The position numbers were made by a program, and so were the translations under genes. The notes under the pieces were generated by a model. That model did not search any database. It saw nothing but the letters and a program-made list of their open reading frames with translations, and was not told the origin of the DNA. Below are positions 27,578 to 36,725 of a stretch of 64,000 nucleotides of DNA, one piece after another (positions within the stretch are counted from its first letter, which is position 1; the number at the start of each line of letters is the position of its first letter). Where the stretch lies: NCBI RefSeq assembly GCF_000196235.1, contig NC_008541.1:3348001-3412000 (forward strand), read 5' to 3'. The DNA is from Arthrobacter sp. FB24. GTDB lineage: Bacteria; Actinomycetota; Actinomycetes; Actinomycetales; Micrococcaceae.

Positions 27578-28659
27578 CGGTGTGTTCCCTTCAGGAATCC
27601 GGTCTGGCGGCCCACCACTTGACCGGCGTCGGGAGCCACAATGACTTCCTGCGCGGCCGTGTAGGGTTCGTCGCCGTCTACGACCGTCAGTATTTCATCC
27701 GGAGAGACCGAACGCTTTATGACCGCCAGCGCGATCGGACCCATCTCGTAGTGCTGCACCACGGAGGTCACCGTCCCCACTTTGCGCTCCCCCAGGCGTA
27801 CTTCGCTGCCCACGGCCGGGAGGGTGTGCTGCGAGCCGTCCAGCTGGAGGAAGACCAGCCGGCGCGGCGGATGGCCCAGGTTGTGCACACGGGCGACCGT
27901 CTCCTGGCCCTTGTAGCACCCTTTGGCCAGGTGGACGGCGGTGCGCAGGAGGTCAAGCTCATGCGGAATAGTCTTGTCATCCGTTTCCGCGCCAAGACGG
28001 GGACGCCAGGCGGCGATGCGCAGCGCTTCGGCGGCCCAAACCCCGGCCAGCGGGCGGTCACCCACGGTGGCTTCGAGTTCCGCAGCCGGCACCAGGTATT
28101 CAAACCATGGCCGCTCCATGCCCGGGTGTGATTCCTCCGCGACGACCGAGTAGGCGTAGCCACCGGCTCCCACATGCGGCCAGGGGTCTTCCCACACTTT
28201 CAGGCCGGACCACTCCTCAACCCGCCGCGTGGACCCGAGGACGGCCCAGTCGTCGGAAACATCCGCAATTTCGACGCGGAGCATGAACTTCATCCGGTTC
28301 AGCCACTCCGCCAGCGGTGCCGCTTCGGCGGCCTCCACGATCAGCCAGGTGGTCCCGCCGTCGTCAATCACCCGCGCGTCAAACTCAATGCGGCCCTGGA
28401 CGCTGAGCAGCAGCAGTTCGCTGGACTCCCCCGGCGCAAGGTTGGTGACCTGCTGGGACGACAGGGTGTTGAGCCAGTTCAGGCGGTCCGGACCGGAGAC
28501 GGTGACCACGCCGCGGTGGGAAAGGTCGACGACGGCGGTGCCGGCTGCCAGCGCCCGCTGCTCCCGCAGCGGTTCACCATAATGCGATGCGACGCCGGAG
28601 TCCGCACCGCCGGCCTCGACGGCGCCCGGGCGCGACAACAGGGGGCTCTTGATAGTCAT
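27574..28659 (-). CDS. ygfZ: Folate-binding YgfZ/GcvT-like protein (Fe-S cluster repair)
   Basis: A 361-aa protein of the YgfZ family, tetrahydrofolate-binding relatives of the glycine-cleavage T protein that support iron-sulfur enzymes. The diagnostic signature KGCYKGQETVARVHN is near residue 250. The N-terminal region VVDLSHRGVVTVSGPDRLNW matches the GcvT fold. Start ATG 28659 follows AGGA at some distance; 15 extra upstream codons are not conserved. It is translationally coupled to the ankyrin gene. Confidence 0.9.
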   Translation of the reverse strand: MTIKSPLLSRPGAVEAGGADSGVASHYGEPLREQRALAAGTAVVDLSHRGVVTVSGPDRLNWLNTLSSQQVTNLAPGESSELLLLSVQGRIEFDARVIDDGGTTWLIVEAAEAAPLAEWLNRMKFMLRVEIADVSDDWAVLGSTRRVEEWSGLKVWEDPWPHVGAGGYAYSVVAEESHPGMERPWFEYLVPAAELEATVGDRPLAGVWAAEALRIAAWRPRLGAETDDKTIPHELDLLRTAVHLAKGCYKGQETVARVHNLGHPPRRLVFLQLDGSQHTLPAVGSEVRLGERKVGTVTSVVQHYEMGPIALAVIKRSVSPDEILTVVDGDEPYTAAQEVIVAPDAGQVVGRQTGFLKGTHR

Positions 28660-28681
28660 ATGTAGTAGAAGTCCTAACGAG

Positions 28682-29431
28682 CTAGCGGTATTCCGGATTC
28701 TCAAAGTCGAACCGTGTGCCGGCTTTCCATTCCTCCGGCAGGTTGCCGTAGGCGGGGATCCCGCCGGCGTCCTTCAGGATTCGTGCCACGTGCAGCAGGT
28801 TCCACGTCATGAACGTGGTGTTGCGGTTGGTAAAGTCGCTCTCCGGCCCCCCGGACCCTTCGTCGAGGTAGCTCGGACCCGGTCCCACCGGTCCGATCCA
28901 GCCGGCGTCCGCCTGCGGCGGAATAGTGAAGCCGATGTGCTGGAGGCTGTAAAGGACGTTCATCGAGCAGTGCTTAATGCCGTCCTCGTTGCCGGTAATG
29001 AGGCAGCCGCCCACTTTGGGGTAGAAGGCCCACTGGCCTTTGTCGTTCAATTGCCCGGAGTGCGCGTACAGGCGTTCGATCAGTTTTTTGGTCTGGGAGG
29101 AATTGTCGCCCAGCCAGATGGGGCCGGCCACCACTACGATGTCCGCTTCCTGGACAGCAGGGTAGAGTTCGGGCCACTCGTCGGTTGCCCAGCCGTGCTC
29201 GCGCATGTCCGGATACACGCCGCTGGCAATGTCGTGGTCCACGGTCCGGATCACCCGGGTGGCGACGCCCTGCTTCTCCATGATCAGGCGGCTGACCTCG
29301 ATCAGGCCTTCCGTGTTGCTGGTCTCCGGAGATTTCTTGAGTGTGCCGTTGAAGAATACGGCCTTGAGATCGCCGTAGTTTGCTTTGGTCCCCTGATCTG
29401 GCGTACCCGGGTCCGGATGCTGGCTGTTCAC
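28682..29431 (-). CDS. Flavodoxin-fold NAD(P)H reductase-like protein
   Basis: A 249-aa protein of the NADPH-dependent FMN reductase/flavodoxin-like group. The N-terminal phosphate loop is KAVFFNGTLKKSPETSNTEG and the flavin-proximal segment is ADIVVVAGPIWLGDNSSQTKKLIER near residue 105. It also has a CLITGNEDGIKHC stretch. GTG 29431 was chosen because GGGAG lies 7 nt upstream; the longer frame lacks support. The electron acceptor is unknown. It lies 22 bp upstream of ygfZ on the same strand. Confidence 0.82.
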   Translation of the reverse strand: MNSQHPDPGTPDQGTKANYGDLKAVFFNGTLKKSPETSNTEGLIEVSRLIMEKQGVATRVIRTVDHDIASGVYPDMREHGWATDEWPELYPAVQEADIVVVAGPIWLGDNSSQTKKLIERLYAHSGQLNDKGQWAFYPKVGGCLITGNEDGIKHCSMNVLYSLQHIGFTIPPQADAGWIGPVGPGPSYLDEGSGGPESDFTNRNTTFMTWNLLHVARILKDAGGIPAYGNLPEEWKAGTRFDFENPEYR

Positions 29432-29508
29432 GGTCTTGCTCCCTGCGTTCGTTGCGAAAAACAACAATCAGTGAGACCTGCCGGCCGGGGTGTCAGAGTC
29501 CCGCCGGC

Positions 29509-30123
29509 CTAGGAAATCTTGCTGAGGATGGCCGAAGCGTGGGCTTCCAGGCCGCCGCCCTGAGTGGAGCCCGCCCCGGTGGCCACGTCCCACCGCCAGA
29601 GAAGCTTTCCGTCCACCAGGCCGAAAATCCGGGTTGCCGCCGTGTACTCCTTGGAGTGGCTTCCTCGCATGACCATGTCGGTGCTGAGCTGGATCTGGGG
29701 GCCCTTGATCTGGCCGTAGTACAGCTCGGAGATGCCGCCGGGGTGTGAGATGGAAACGGAGATGTCGAAGCCGCCGTCGCTGTTGCGCAACGCTTCGACT
29801 TCGTCGGCGCTTTTCAGCACCGGGACGATGTCGGCCGGGATCAGCCCCGGTCCGCCGTCTTCCTCCCGCTGCTTCCGCTCCAACGCCCAGAAGCCGGTCT
29901 CCACCGTCAGCGGCCGCAGCCTGGTGCCTTCATCGTCGGTCAGCCAGCTCTCGGCGCGGTACTGGAGGTACGGCAGGCCGTTGTGCGTGAAGGACACATG
30001 CTGGGAGAAATGCTCGGAATCTTCCTCGCCGGCGCCCAGGCGTCCGCTGCCCTCCCACTCACCAATGAGCCAGGACAACGGGACGAGCTCGGGCGTGAGG
30101 TCTGTAGGAATTTCAATCGGCAC
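29509..30123 (-). CDS. Nitrobindin-like (FABP/DUF1794) beta-barrel protein
   Basis: A 204-aa protein resembling bacterial nitrobindins, ten-stranded barrels that bind heme and react with nitric oxide or peroxynitrite. The family motif GEWEGSG sits near residue 21, and a C-terminal KEYTAATRIFGLVDGKLLWRWD region is present. The start is taken as GTG 30123, where GGAGG lies 8 nt upstream; a TTG seven codons earlier is weaker. Heme binding is inferred from the family. A heme-ligand histidine is not assignable by eye. Confidence 0.82.
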   Translation of the reverse strand: MPIEIPTDLTPELVPLSWLIGEWEGSGRLGAGEEDSEHFSQHVSFTHNGLPYLQYRAESWLTDDEGTRLRPLTVETGFWALERKQREEDGGPGLIPADIVPVLKSADEVEALRNSDGGFDISVSISHPGGISELYYGQIKGPQIQLSTDMVMRGSHSKEYTAATRIFGLVDGKLLWRWDVATGAGSTQGGGLEAHASAILSKIS

Positions 30124-30161
30124 AGTAACTACCTCCGCAGACAACTAGCTCTGGACTGGTA

Positions 30162-30275
30162 TTACTTCTGGCCCTTGAAGAGGCGGTAAACCACGAAACC
30201 AGCGAACCATGCCATGGAAAGGCTGGCAATGCCAAGCAGGACAAGGAAGAAAATCTCAAATGCAAGTACGGACAT
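30162..30275 (-). CDS. 37-aa single-pass membrane protein
   Basis: A short gene, ATG 30275 to TAA 30162, with AGGA 7 nt before the start. The product begins MSVLAFEIFFLVLLGIASLS, continues through a hydrophobic helix (MAWFAGFVVYRLF) and ends KGQK. Nearly the whole length is one or two membrane helices. It lies between a nitrobindin-like gene and a larger membrane-protein gene on the same strand. No function is recognised. Confidence 0.7.
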   Translation of the reverse strand: MSVLAFEIFFLVLLGIASLSMAWFAGFVVYRLFKGQK

Positions 30276-30292
30276 GATGCCATCCTAACGCG

Positions 30293-31027
30293 TTAGTAGA
30301 TGAGTAGTTTGTCTATGAAGTAAGCGAGCGAACCCACTGCTGCCACGGGTGCCAGGCCCATACCGAGCGCGGCTGGAAAGTTAATCCGGTCCCCGCGGAG
30401 TATAACCAGTCTGCGCAGGCTCACGAGAACTGCGCCCACCGTAACGCCCACCACGGCGGCAGGTATTACGGCGATGTTTGAGAAGATCAACCCTGCCAAC
30501 GGAGCACTGAGGCCTGCCAGCACGATGCCCAGCGGCGCTACGATCCGGTCCGGCCAGCGGATGAGTCCGGCCAGCAGGGCAAAGGCGGCACTGATACCGG
30601 CCACGAGGAGCATTTCCTTGACGCCGTTGAACCTTGAAGCCGCAATCCACCCTGCACCAAGACAGGACAGCAGCACACCTGCGCTCGATCCCAGCGTGGA
30701 TTCCAGGCGCTGCGCCTGGCCCGTGCCGCGAAGCAGCTGCATCAGGAAAACAGCCATCACGCCTGCCGCAATGAACGCCGGGGTCCAGTCGAGGAAGCCG
30801 GGCGCCGGGACGTAGGTGGCTGCCACGGCCGAGCCCGCTCCGGGCAGTCCGATGATTGCTGCGAGGGTCTTCTTGGCGGGGATGTCCAGGAAGTGGGGCC
30901 AGCCGACACCGACGGCCAGGGCGACGAGTATGGCGACACCGAGCAGCACTTCAGGGGAGGTGTAAGCCCCGCCGATAAAGACAGCAAGCCCGGCCAGCCC
31001 GATGGTTCCGATGGTCCACGGCTTCAC
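30293..31027 (-). CDS. Permease-like integral membrane protein of unknown function
   Basis: A 244-aa protein with about eight hydrophobic segments, beginning MKPWTIGTIGLAGLAVFIGG and ending GMGLAPVAAVGSLAYFIDKLLIY. The start is GTG 31027. No transport motif or cofactor site is visible. The gene is divergent from glnR, with a 276-bp gap between them, and is 17 bp upstream of the 37-aa gene, so the two may be co-transcribed. Confidence 0.8.
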   Translation of the reverse strand: MKPWTIGTIGLAGLAVFIGGAYTSPEVLLGVAILVALAVGVGWPHFLDIPAKKTLAAIIGLPGAGSAVAATYVPAPGFLDWTPAFIAAGVMAVFLMQLLRGTGQAQRLESTLGSSAGVLLSCLGAGWIAASRFNGVKEMLLVAGISAAFALLAGLIRWPDRIVAPLGIVLAGLSAPLAGLIFSNIAVIPAAVVGVTVGAVLVSLRRLVILRGDRINFPAALGMGLAPVAAVGSLAYFIDKLLIY

Positions 31028-31132
31028 TGTTTACCCGCGCTCACTCTCTGCTGACATCTTCTTCGCTCCGTCCAATCCTGCCTTATGTGACCTGCTTATG
31101 TCGCAAAACGCGAACTGAAACAGAACTGATCC

Positions 31133-31161
31133 GTGTCTGTTAAGGGCCAATTGGGTATACT
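31133..31161 (+). promoter_or_regulatory. Probable glnR promoter
   Basis: A strong -10 TATACT lies at 31156-31161, with GTGTCT at 31133-31138 as a weak -35 (17-bp spacer). The leader would be about 140 nt and contains a hairpin (GGCCG, GATTTT, CGGCC) near 31200. Confidence 0.45.
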
Positions 31162-31303
31162 CAAAGCTCAGCTACGCTTCCTTCGGAGGATGCGGGCCCG
31201 GCCGGATTTTCGGCCGGCCACGACCGACGCGGGCAGCCAGTACCGGCCGGTGAAAGCCCGGTTCAGACGCCCGATGATGCGCGGACAGCCCCTTGGAGGA
31301 ACA

Positions 31304-32002
31304 ATGTCGCACATCCTGCTACTGACGAACAGCACCGGATCATCGGTGGACATTTTGCCTGCCTTGGAATTGCTCAACCACCGCGTGCATATCCTCCCGG
31401 CCGAGCCCACTGCCCTGCTGGAAACGGACCCCTGCGACGTCGTCCTGCTGGATGCCCGCAAGGACCTGGTCGGTGCGCGGTCCCTCACGCAGCTGCTCAA
31501 GGCCACGGGGCTCAGTGCACCGTTGATGCTGATCCTCACCGAAGGCGGCATGGCAGCCGTGTCCTCGGCCTGGGCCGTGGATGACATCCTGCTGGACTCC
31601 GCGGGTCCGGCTGAAGTCGAAGCCCGCATTCGACTCTCTGTCGCGCGCGCCGTGCCGGAGAAAGAGGATCTTCCCACCGAGATCCGCGCCGCCGGCGTCG
31701 TCATCGACGAAGCAAGCTACACGGCCAGGGTCAACGGAGCCCCCCTGAACCTGACGTTCAAGGAATTCGAACTCCTGAAGTACCTGGCGCAGCACCCGGG
31801 CCGGGTGTTTACCCGGCAGCAGCTCCTCACAGAGGTGTGGGGCTATGACTACTACGGCGGCACCCGCACGGTGGACGTCCACGTCCGGCGGCTGCGGGCC
31901 AAGCTCGGCGCCGACCACGAAAACCTGATCAGCACGGTGCGCAATGTCGGCTACCGCCTGACCCTCGTGCGGCAGCCCGAAGAGGAGCTGACGGAGGCAT
32001 AG
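31304..32002 (+). CDS. glnR: GlnR-like winged-helix response regulator
   Basis: A 232-aa OmpR-type regulator closely resembling actinobacterial GlnR, the master regulator of nitrogen assimilation. The N-terminal receiver-like domain ([20 protein letters not shown] ... [19 protein letters not shown]) keeps the central Asp but is atypical, as in GlnR, which works without a cognate kinase. The C-terminal DNA-binding domain is highly conserved ([40 protein letters not shown]). ATG 31304 follows GGAGGA. The neighbouring mshD gene supports the call, as glnR and mshD are adjacent in mycobacteria. Confidence 0.9.
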   Translation: MSHILLLTNSTGSSVDILPALELLNHRVHILPAEPTALLETDPCDVVLLDARKDLVGARSLTQLLKATGLSAPLMLILTEGGMAAVSSAWAVDDILLDSAGPAEVEARIRLSVARAVPEKEDLPTEIRAAGVVIDEASYTARVNGAPLNLTFKEFELLKYLAQHPGRVFTRQQLLTEVWGYDYYGGTRTVDVHVRRLRAKLGADHENLISTVRNVGYRLTLVRQPEEELTEA

Positions 32003-32058
32003 CCTTTCGCAGCCGCCGCAGAAGGCTAAGGCTCAACCACTCCCGCAAACTTAGCGAA

Positions 32059-32097
32059 AAGAAGAAGCCCCGGACCAACGGTCCGGGGCTTCTTCTT
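32059..32097 (+). terminator. glnR terminator
   Basis: A perfect 18-bp inverted repeat (AAGAAGAAGCCCCGGACC and complement) with a 3-nt loop. The closing arm ends TTCTTCTT. It lies 56 bp after the stop codon. Confidence 0.9.
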
Positions 32098-32116
32098 AGG
32101 CTTCTGGGCCTGCAGT

Positions 32117-32160
32117 GGAGGACATACGGGTCGAACGTATCGAGGCCACCCCAGTGGTGG
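32117..32160 (-). other. tRNA T-arm-like fragment with adjacent hairpin
   Basis: On the minus strand ATACG-TTCGACC-CGTAT forms a canonical T stem and loop (G53, TTCGA, C61), followed by GTCCTCC as an acceptor-like 3' strand. No matching 5' strand GGAGGAC is found upstream, so this is not a tRNA gene. A second hairpin (CCACC, CCAGT, GGTGG) lies beside it at 32146-32160. It could be a relic or chance. Confidence 0.3.
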
Positions 32161-32268
32161 ATCCCCCTCAGTTCCCGCTTCAGGAAGCCGGAACAGGTAA
32201 TGACTATACGTGCCGGATCCGGCCGCATCAAATCGACCCGAATCCCGCCGTCAGCCGGACGGGCCGTA

Positions 32269-32274
32269 TAGCCT
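32269..32274 (+). promoter_or_regulatory. -10 box of a leaderless promoter (mshD)
   Basis: TAGCCT lies seven bases before the mshD ATG, which has no ribosome-binding site. Confidence 0.55.
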
Positions 32275-32281
32275 GTACACC

Positions 32282-33253
32282 ATGAGTCCTGCGCATCCCG
32301 AGAACTGGCCCGTGCTCGTCGTCAAGGGCGGAGTGGACGATGAACTGCTCAGGGATTTCACAGCCCTCGCCGCGGCCGCCGAAGAGTCGGACGGAAACCC
32401 TCCCCTGTCCGAGCAGACTTTCGTGACCCTCCGCGCCGGCGAGTCGGGAACCCATTCGCTCCTGAGCCTGGCGCTCTATGCGCCCGATGAGGAATCGGAT
32501 CCCGCCACCGCACAGGACCTCGCCGGCTTCGCGGTGGTGGTGGAGGAAGCGGACGGCACAGGTGTGCTGGAACTGGCGGTGCATCCGAGCTACCGGAACC
32601 AGGGCGTGGCAGACAGGCTGGTTGCCACGCTCAAGGCATCACGGGGTTTCGACGGGCTCAAGGCGTGGTCCCACGGGAACCATGAGGCAGCAGCGGACCT
32701 TGCGGCCAAGTACGGTTACGCCCCCATCCGGGAGTTGTGGAAGATGCGGCTCACAGCATCTGACGCTGAACTGCCCGACGCCGCCCTCCCGGACAACGTG
32801 AGCCTGCGGGCCTTCATCCCCGGGCAGGACGAGGAGGCGTGGCTGGCAGCCAACAAGGCCGCCTTCAGCCACCATCCGGAGCAAGGGAATATGACGCGGC
32901 AGGATCTGGCCGCCCGGATGGCCGAGGACTGGTTCGATCCCGCCGGCTTCCTCCTCGCGGTCGACCCGTCGGGGCGGATCCTCGGCTTCCACTGGACCAA
33001 GGTGCACCCGGGCCACGGCGGCCATCCCGCCATCGGTGAGGTCTACGTGGTGGGTGTGACCCCCGAAGCCCAGGGCATGGGACTGGGTAAGGCCCTCACC
33101 GTGGCCGGCATCAAGTACCTGCAGGACAAGGGCCTTCACGCGGTCGTGCTCTACACGGATGCGGACAATACGCCAGCCGTTTCGCTGTACCGCCGACTCG
33201 GCTTTACGCGGTGGGATGCGGACGTGATGTACGGACCCAAAAACGGCGGTTAA
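32282..33253 (+). CDS. mshD: Mycothiol synthase (MshD)
   Basis: A 323-aa enzyme that acetylates Cys-GlcN-Ins in the last step of mycothiol synthesis. Two GNAT domains are visible: the first with LAVHPSYRNQGVADRLVATL near residue 105, the second with VGVTPEAQGMGLGKALTVAG near residue 255 and ADNTPAVSLYRRLGFTRWD. The linker carries GFHWTKVHPG, a hallmark of MshD. Start ATG 32282 gives MSPAHPENWPVLVV. The gene is typical of actinobacteria, supporting the taxonomic call, and follows glnR. Confidence 0.93.
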   Translation: MSPAHPENWPVLVVKGGVDDELLRDFTALAAAAEESDGNPPLSEQTFVTLRAGESGTHSLLSLALYAPDEESDPATAQDLAGFAVVVEEADGTGVLELAVHPSYRNQGVADRLVATLKASRGFDGLKAWSHGNHEAAADLAAKYGYAPIRELWKMRLTASDAELPDAALPDNVSLRAFIPGQDEEAWLAANKAAFSHHPEQGNMTRQDLAARMAEDWFDPAGFLLAVDPSGRILGFHWTKVHPGHGGHPAIGEVYVVGVTPEAQGMGLGKALTVAGIKYLQDKGLHAVVLYTDADNTPAVSLYRRLGFTRWDADVMYGPKNGG

Positions 33254-33356
33254 TCCAATCGGCAGACGCATGCGCCGCGGTTCAGGAAATCTGAGTATCC
33301 CGCGAATCGAATGCTTGTAAGGTTGAAGGTAAACCGCGCCAGCAAAAGGAGTGACC

Positions 33357-35606
33357 ATGCAACCGGAATCAGCCGGAATCGCCACGTCTGAGGCCAAGGT
33401 GCTTCCGGTGCGCGCCCGCTTCGGGTCCTCCGAGGTCCCGGCTTCCCGTGCCACGCAGGACCGGATCGACATTCCCGAGTTCGCGCCAAATCTTGAGCCC
33501 GAGGGAGACATCAGCCCGGACCGGTTCCTGGACCGTGAATTGAGCTGGCTGGCTTTTAACTCCCGGGTGCTGGAACTTGCCGAGGACCCCAATCTCCACC
33601 TGCTGGAGCGTGTCAGCTTCCTCTCCATCTTTGCCTCCAACCTGGACGAGTTCTTCATGGTCCGAGTGGCCGGGCTGAAGCGCCGGATCGCCACCGGTCT
33701 GGCCGTTCCCTCGCCGGCAGGCCTGAGCCCCATGCAGGTTCTGGACCAGATCGGCGAAGCTGCCCACCGCCTTGCGCAGCGCCACGCCCGGGTCTATGCC
33801 GAGCAGATCCGGCCGGCCCTGGCGTATGAACACATCCACCTCATGCACTGGGACGAGCTTGACGACCAGGCCAAGGACCAGCTCAGCGCGATGTTCGCGG
33901 AAAAGGTCTTCCCCATCCTGACCCCGCTGGCGGTGGATCCCGCCCACCCGTTCCCCTACATTTCGGGGCTGTCGCTTAACCTGGCCGTGGTGGTCCGCAA
34001 CCCTGTGAGCGACAAGGAACTGTTCGCCCGCGTCAAGGTTCCGGACCAGCTGCCCCGCCTCATTTCCATCGATGGCCCGCGCGCCGGATCGGTCCCGGGA
34101 CGGGTGGCCCGGTTCATCGCCCTGGAAGAAGTCATCGCCGTCCACCTGGACCAGCTGTTCGCCGGCATGGAGGTTCTGGAGCACCACACGTTCCGCGTCA
34201 CGCGCAACGAGGACGTTGAGGTGGAAGAGGACGACGCCGAGAACCTGCTGCAGGCGCTCGAAAAGGAACTGCTGCGCCGCCGGTTCGGCCCGCCGGTGCG
34301 GCTCGAAGTCACCAACGACATCAACCCGAACATCCGGGCGCTGCTGATCCGCGAACTGGGCGTGGAAGAGTCCGAGGTCTACTCCGTACCAGCGCCGTTG
34401 GACCTCCGCGGCCTGTCCGTCATTGCCGCGATCGACCGTGCGGACCTGCACTACCCGAAGCATGTCCCGCACACCTCGAGGTACCTGAACGAATCGGAGA
34501 CGTCGAAGGCAGCCAACGTGTTCGCGGCCATGCGCCGGCGGGACATCCTGCTGCACCACCCGTACGATTCGTTCTCCACGTCCGTCCAGGCCTTCCTGGA
34601 GCAGGCTGCGGCGGACCCCAAGGTGCAGGCCATCAAGCAGACGCTGTACCGCACCTCGGGCGACTCCCCTATCGTCGATGCCCTCATTGACGCGGCAGAG
34701 GCAGGCAAGCAGGTGCTGGCCCTGGTGGAGATCAAGGCCCGGTTCGATGAACAGGCCAACATCTCCTGGGCACGGAAACTGGAACAGGCCGGCGTGCATG
34801 TTGTGTACGGCATCGTGGGCCTGAAGACCCACTGCAAGCTCTCCCTCGTGGTCCGCCAGGAAGTGGACGGCCTGCGGCGCTACTGCCACATCGGCACGGG
34901 CAACTACCACCCGCGCACCGCCCGCTATTACGAGGACCTCGGGCTGCTGACGGCCAATGAGCAGGTGGGCGAGGACCTTTCCAGGCTCTTCAACCAGCTC
35001 TCGGGCTACGCTCCCAAATCCACTTTCAAGCGGCTTCTGGTGGCGCCCCGCTCGGTGCGGTCGGGGCTCATTGACCGCATTGAGAAGGAAATCCGCAACG
35101 CCAAGGCGGGCATTTCGGCCAGGGTCCAGATCAAGGTCAACTCCATGGTGGACGAGGCAATCATCGATTCTCTCTACCGTGCATCGCAGGCCGGCGTGAA
35201 TGTTGACGTGATAGTCCGCGGCATCTGTTCGCTGCGTCCCGGCATCCCCGGGCTCAGCGAAAACATCACAGTGCGTTCCGTGCTGGGACGCTTCCTGGAG
35301 CACTCGCGGGTGTTTGCCTTCGCCAACGGCGGGGACCCTGTGGTCTACATCGGCTCCGCCGACATGATGCACCGCAACCTTGACCGGCGGGTGGAAGCAC
35401 TGGTCCAGCTGACCAGCGGCGACGACACGTCCTACGTGCTGGACATGCTCCGCCGCTACATGGACCCGGGAACGTCCAGCTGGCACCTGGACAGCCAGGG
35501 TGAATGGACCAGGCACCACATCGGTGACGACGGCAAGCCGCTGGAGGACGTCCAGTCATGGCTGCTTGCCTCGCGTTCCCGCCAGCGCCCGACGATTAGG
35601 CGGTAG
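33357..35606 (+). CDS. ppk1: Polyphosphate kinase 1
   Basis: A 749-aa enzyme that reversibly builds polyphosphate from ATP. It has the N domain [21 protein letters not shown] (about residues 58-78) and [20 protein letters not shown]. The catalytic core has the phospho-acceptor histidine region [14 protein letters not shown] (about 492) and the second histidine region [19 protein letters not shown]. The C2 domain contains [23 protein letters not shown] 33357 follows AAAGGAG; a GTG six bases earlier is less likely. The Nudix/phosphatase gene that overlaps its end repeats the ppk1-mutT1 pairing of mycobacteria. Confidence 0.97.
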   Translation: MQPESAGIATSEAKVLPVRARFGSSEVPASRATQDRIDIPEFAPNLEPEGDISPDRFLDRELSWLAFNSRVLELAEDPNLHLLERVSFLSIFASNLDEFFMVRVAGLKRRIATGLAVPSPAGLSPMQVLDQIGEAAHRLAQRHARVYAEQIRPALAYEHIHLMHWDELDDQAKDQLSAMFAEKVFPILTPLAVDPAHPFPYISGLSLNLAVVVRNPVSDKELFARVKVPDQLPRLISIDGPRAGSVPGRVARFIALEEVIAVHLDQLFAGMEVLEHHTFRVTRNEDVEVEEDDAENLLQALEKELLRRRFGPPVRLEVTNDINPNIRALLIRELGVEESEVYSVPAPLDLRGLSVIAAIDRADLHYPKHVPHTSRYLNESETSKAANVFAAMRRRDILLHHPYDSFSTSVQAFLEQAAADPKVQAIKQTLYRTSGDSPIVDALIDAAEAGKQVLALVEIKARFDEQANISWARKLEQAGVHVVYGIVGLKTHCKLSLVVRQEVDGLRRYCHIGTGNYHPRTARYYEDLGLLTANEQVGEDLSRLFNQLSGYAPKSTFKRLLVAPRSVRSGLIDRIEKEIRNAKAGISARVQIKVNSMVDEAIIDSLYRASQAGVNVDVIVRGICSLRPGIPGLSENITVRSVLGRFLEHSRVFAFANGGDPVVYIGSADMMHRNLDRRVEALVQLTSGDDTSYVLDMLRRYMDPGTSSWHLDSQGEWTRHHIGDDGKPLEDVQSWLLASRSRQRPTIRR

Positions 35607-36621
35607 GACCCTGGCCCCGAAAACGGATGCGAAAAGCGACGTCACTAACGACTCGGCGAACGACTCGCTTATTGCGGACCAGACAGACCATCCCGGGGAA
35701 CCTGTAGCGGTCACCGCTGCCGGCGCCCTGCCGTGGCGCGTCAGCAAGGACAAGCTCGAAGTCCTGCTGATACACCGTCCAAGCTATGACGACTGGTCGT
35801 GGCCCAAAGGAAAGATCGACTCCGGCGAGACCATTCCGGAGTGCGCCGTCCGTGAGATCGAGGAGGAGATCGGACTCAAGGCCACCCTGGGCATTCCCCT
35901 CCCTCCGATCCACTACCACGTGTCCGCTGGCCTCAAGGTAGTCCATTACTGGGCCGTGGACGTGGACGGTGCCACGCTGCGTCCGGACGGCAAGGAAGTG
36001 GACAGCGTGATGTGGTGTTCACCGGAAAAAGCCGCCTCCCTGCTGAGCAACCCCGGTGATATTGCGCCGCTTGAGCACCTGGTGGCAGCCCACGCCCGCA
36101 AGGAGCTGGACACGTGGCCGCTGCTGGTGGTGCGCCACGCAAAGGCCAAGCCGCGCTCCTCCTGGACCAAGGCGGAAGGGGACCGTCCGCTTGCGGCTAC
36201 CGGATTGCGGCAGGCCCAGGCTGTCCGACGGTTGCTTCACGTGTGGAAGCCGCTTCGCGTTCACTCGAGCCCGTGGCAACGCTGCGTGGCCACGATTGCC
36301 CCGTACGCCAAGTCCGCCGACGCCAAGGTGAAACTGCACGACGCCCTGACGGAGCACCGCCATGCCCGGAGCCCGAAGAAGACTGCAGCCGTTGTGGAAG
36401 CACTCTTCGATAAGCAGCGCGCAATCGCCCTGTGCACCCATCGGCCCGCCCTGCCTACCGTCATCAAGCAGCTCGGGGAGCACATGAACGGCCGGCTGCG
36501 CGCCCTGCTTCCATCCTCCGACCCCTACCTGGCGCCCGGAGAGATCATCGTGTGCCATGTAGCCCGCGGCAACAACCACAAGATTGTGGCTGTTGAACAG
36601 TTCAGGCCCTTCGACGACTAA
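35566..36621 (+). CDS. mutT1: Nudix hydrolase fused to histidine phosphatase (MutT1-like)
   Basis: A two-domain protein like mycobacterial MutT1, which degrades 8-oxo-GTP and diadenosine polyphosphates. The Nudix box is [20 protein letters not shown] followed by IGL. The C-terminal domain begins [15 protein letters not shown], the RHG-type phospho-histidine motif, with [11 protein letters not shown] further on. The start is unresolved. Between the ppk1 stop (35606) and the Nudix domain there is no in-frame ATG, GTG or TTG. It must start at CTG 35611 or within ppk1 (TTG 35566 shown; GTG 35524 or 35500 also possible). Confidence 0.88.
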   Translation: MPRVPASARRLGGRTLAPKTDAKSDVTNDSANDSLIADQTDHPGEPVAVTAAGALPWRVSKDKLEVLLIHRPSYDDWSWPKGKIDSGETIPECAVREIEEEIGLKATLGIPLPPIHYHVSAGLKVVHYWAVDVDGATLRPDGKEVDSVMWCSPEKAASLLSNPGDIAPLEHLVAAHARKELDTWPLLVVRHAKAKPRSSWTKAEGDRPLAATGLRQAQAVRRLLHVWKPLRVHSSPWQRCVATIAPYAKSADAKVKLHDALTEHRHARSPKKTAAVVEALFDKQRAIALCTHRPALPTVIKQLGEHMNGRLRALLPSSDPYLAPGEIIVCHVARGNNHKIVAVEQFRPFDD

Positions 36622-36666
36622 AAGCGGCCGGCCTGCCCGGCCCGGCGTGCCGGGCCACGAACCGGC

Positions 36667-36707
36667 TTGACCCGGACCTCTTTGTATCAAATACTCAGTA
36701 CATTGAT
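36667..36707 (+). promoter_or_regulatory. Promoter and inverted repeat ahead of the membrane protein-gntR operon
   Basis: TTGACC (36667-36672) and AATACT (36690-36695) have a 17-bp spacer. The inverted repeat ATCAA (36686-36690) and TTGAT (36703-36707), 12 bp apart, straddles the -10 box and would suit the GntR repressor encoded in the same operon. Confidence 0.55.
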
Positions 36708-36725
36708 GCAAAATCTGGGGGGATT

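Noticed and set aside
32105..32281. A complete tRNA gene, or a GTG-initiated ORF, before mshD
   Set aside because: No 5' acceptor strand or anticodon arm for a tRNA. The ORF has no ribosome-binding site and no recognisable product.
33369..35519. 716-codon minus-strand frame opposite ppk1
   Set aside because: Antisense shadow; ppk1 motifs are all on the plus strand.
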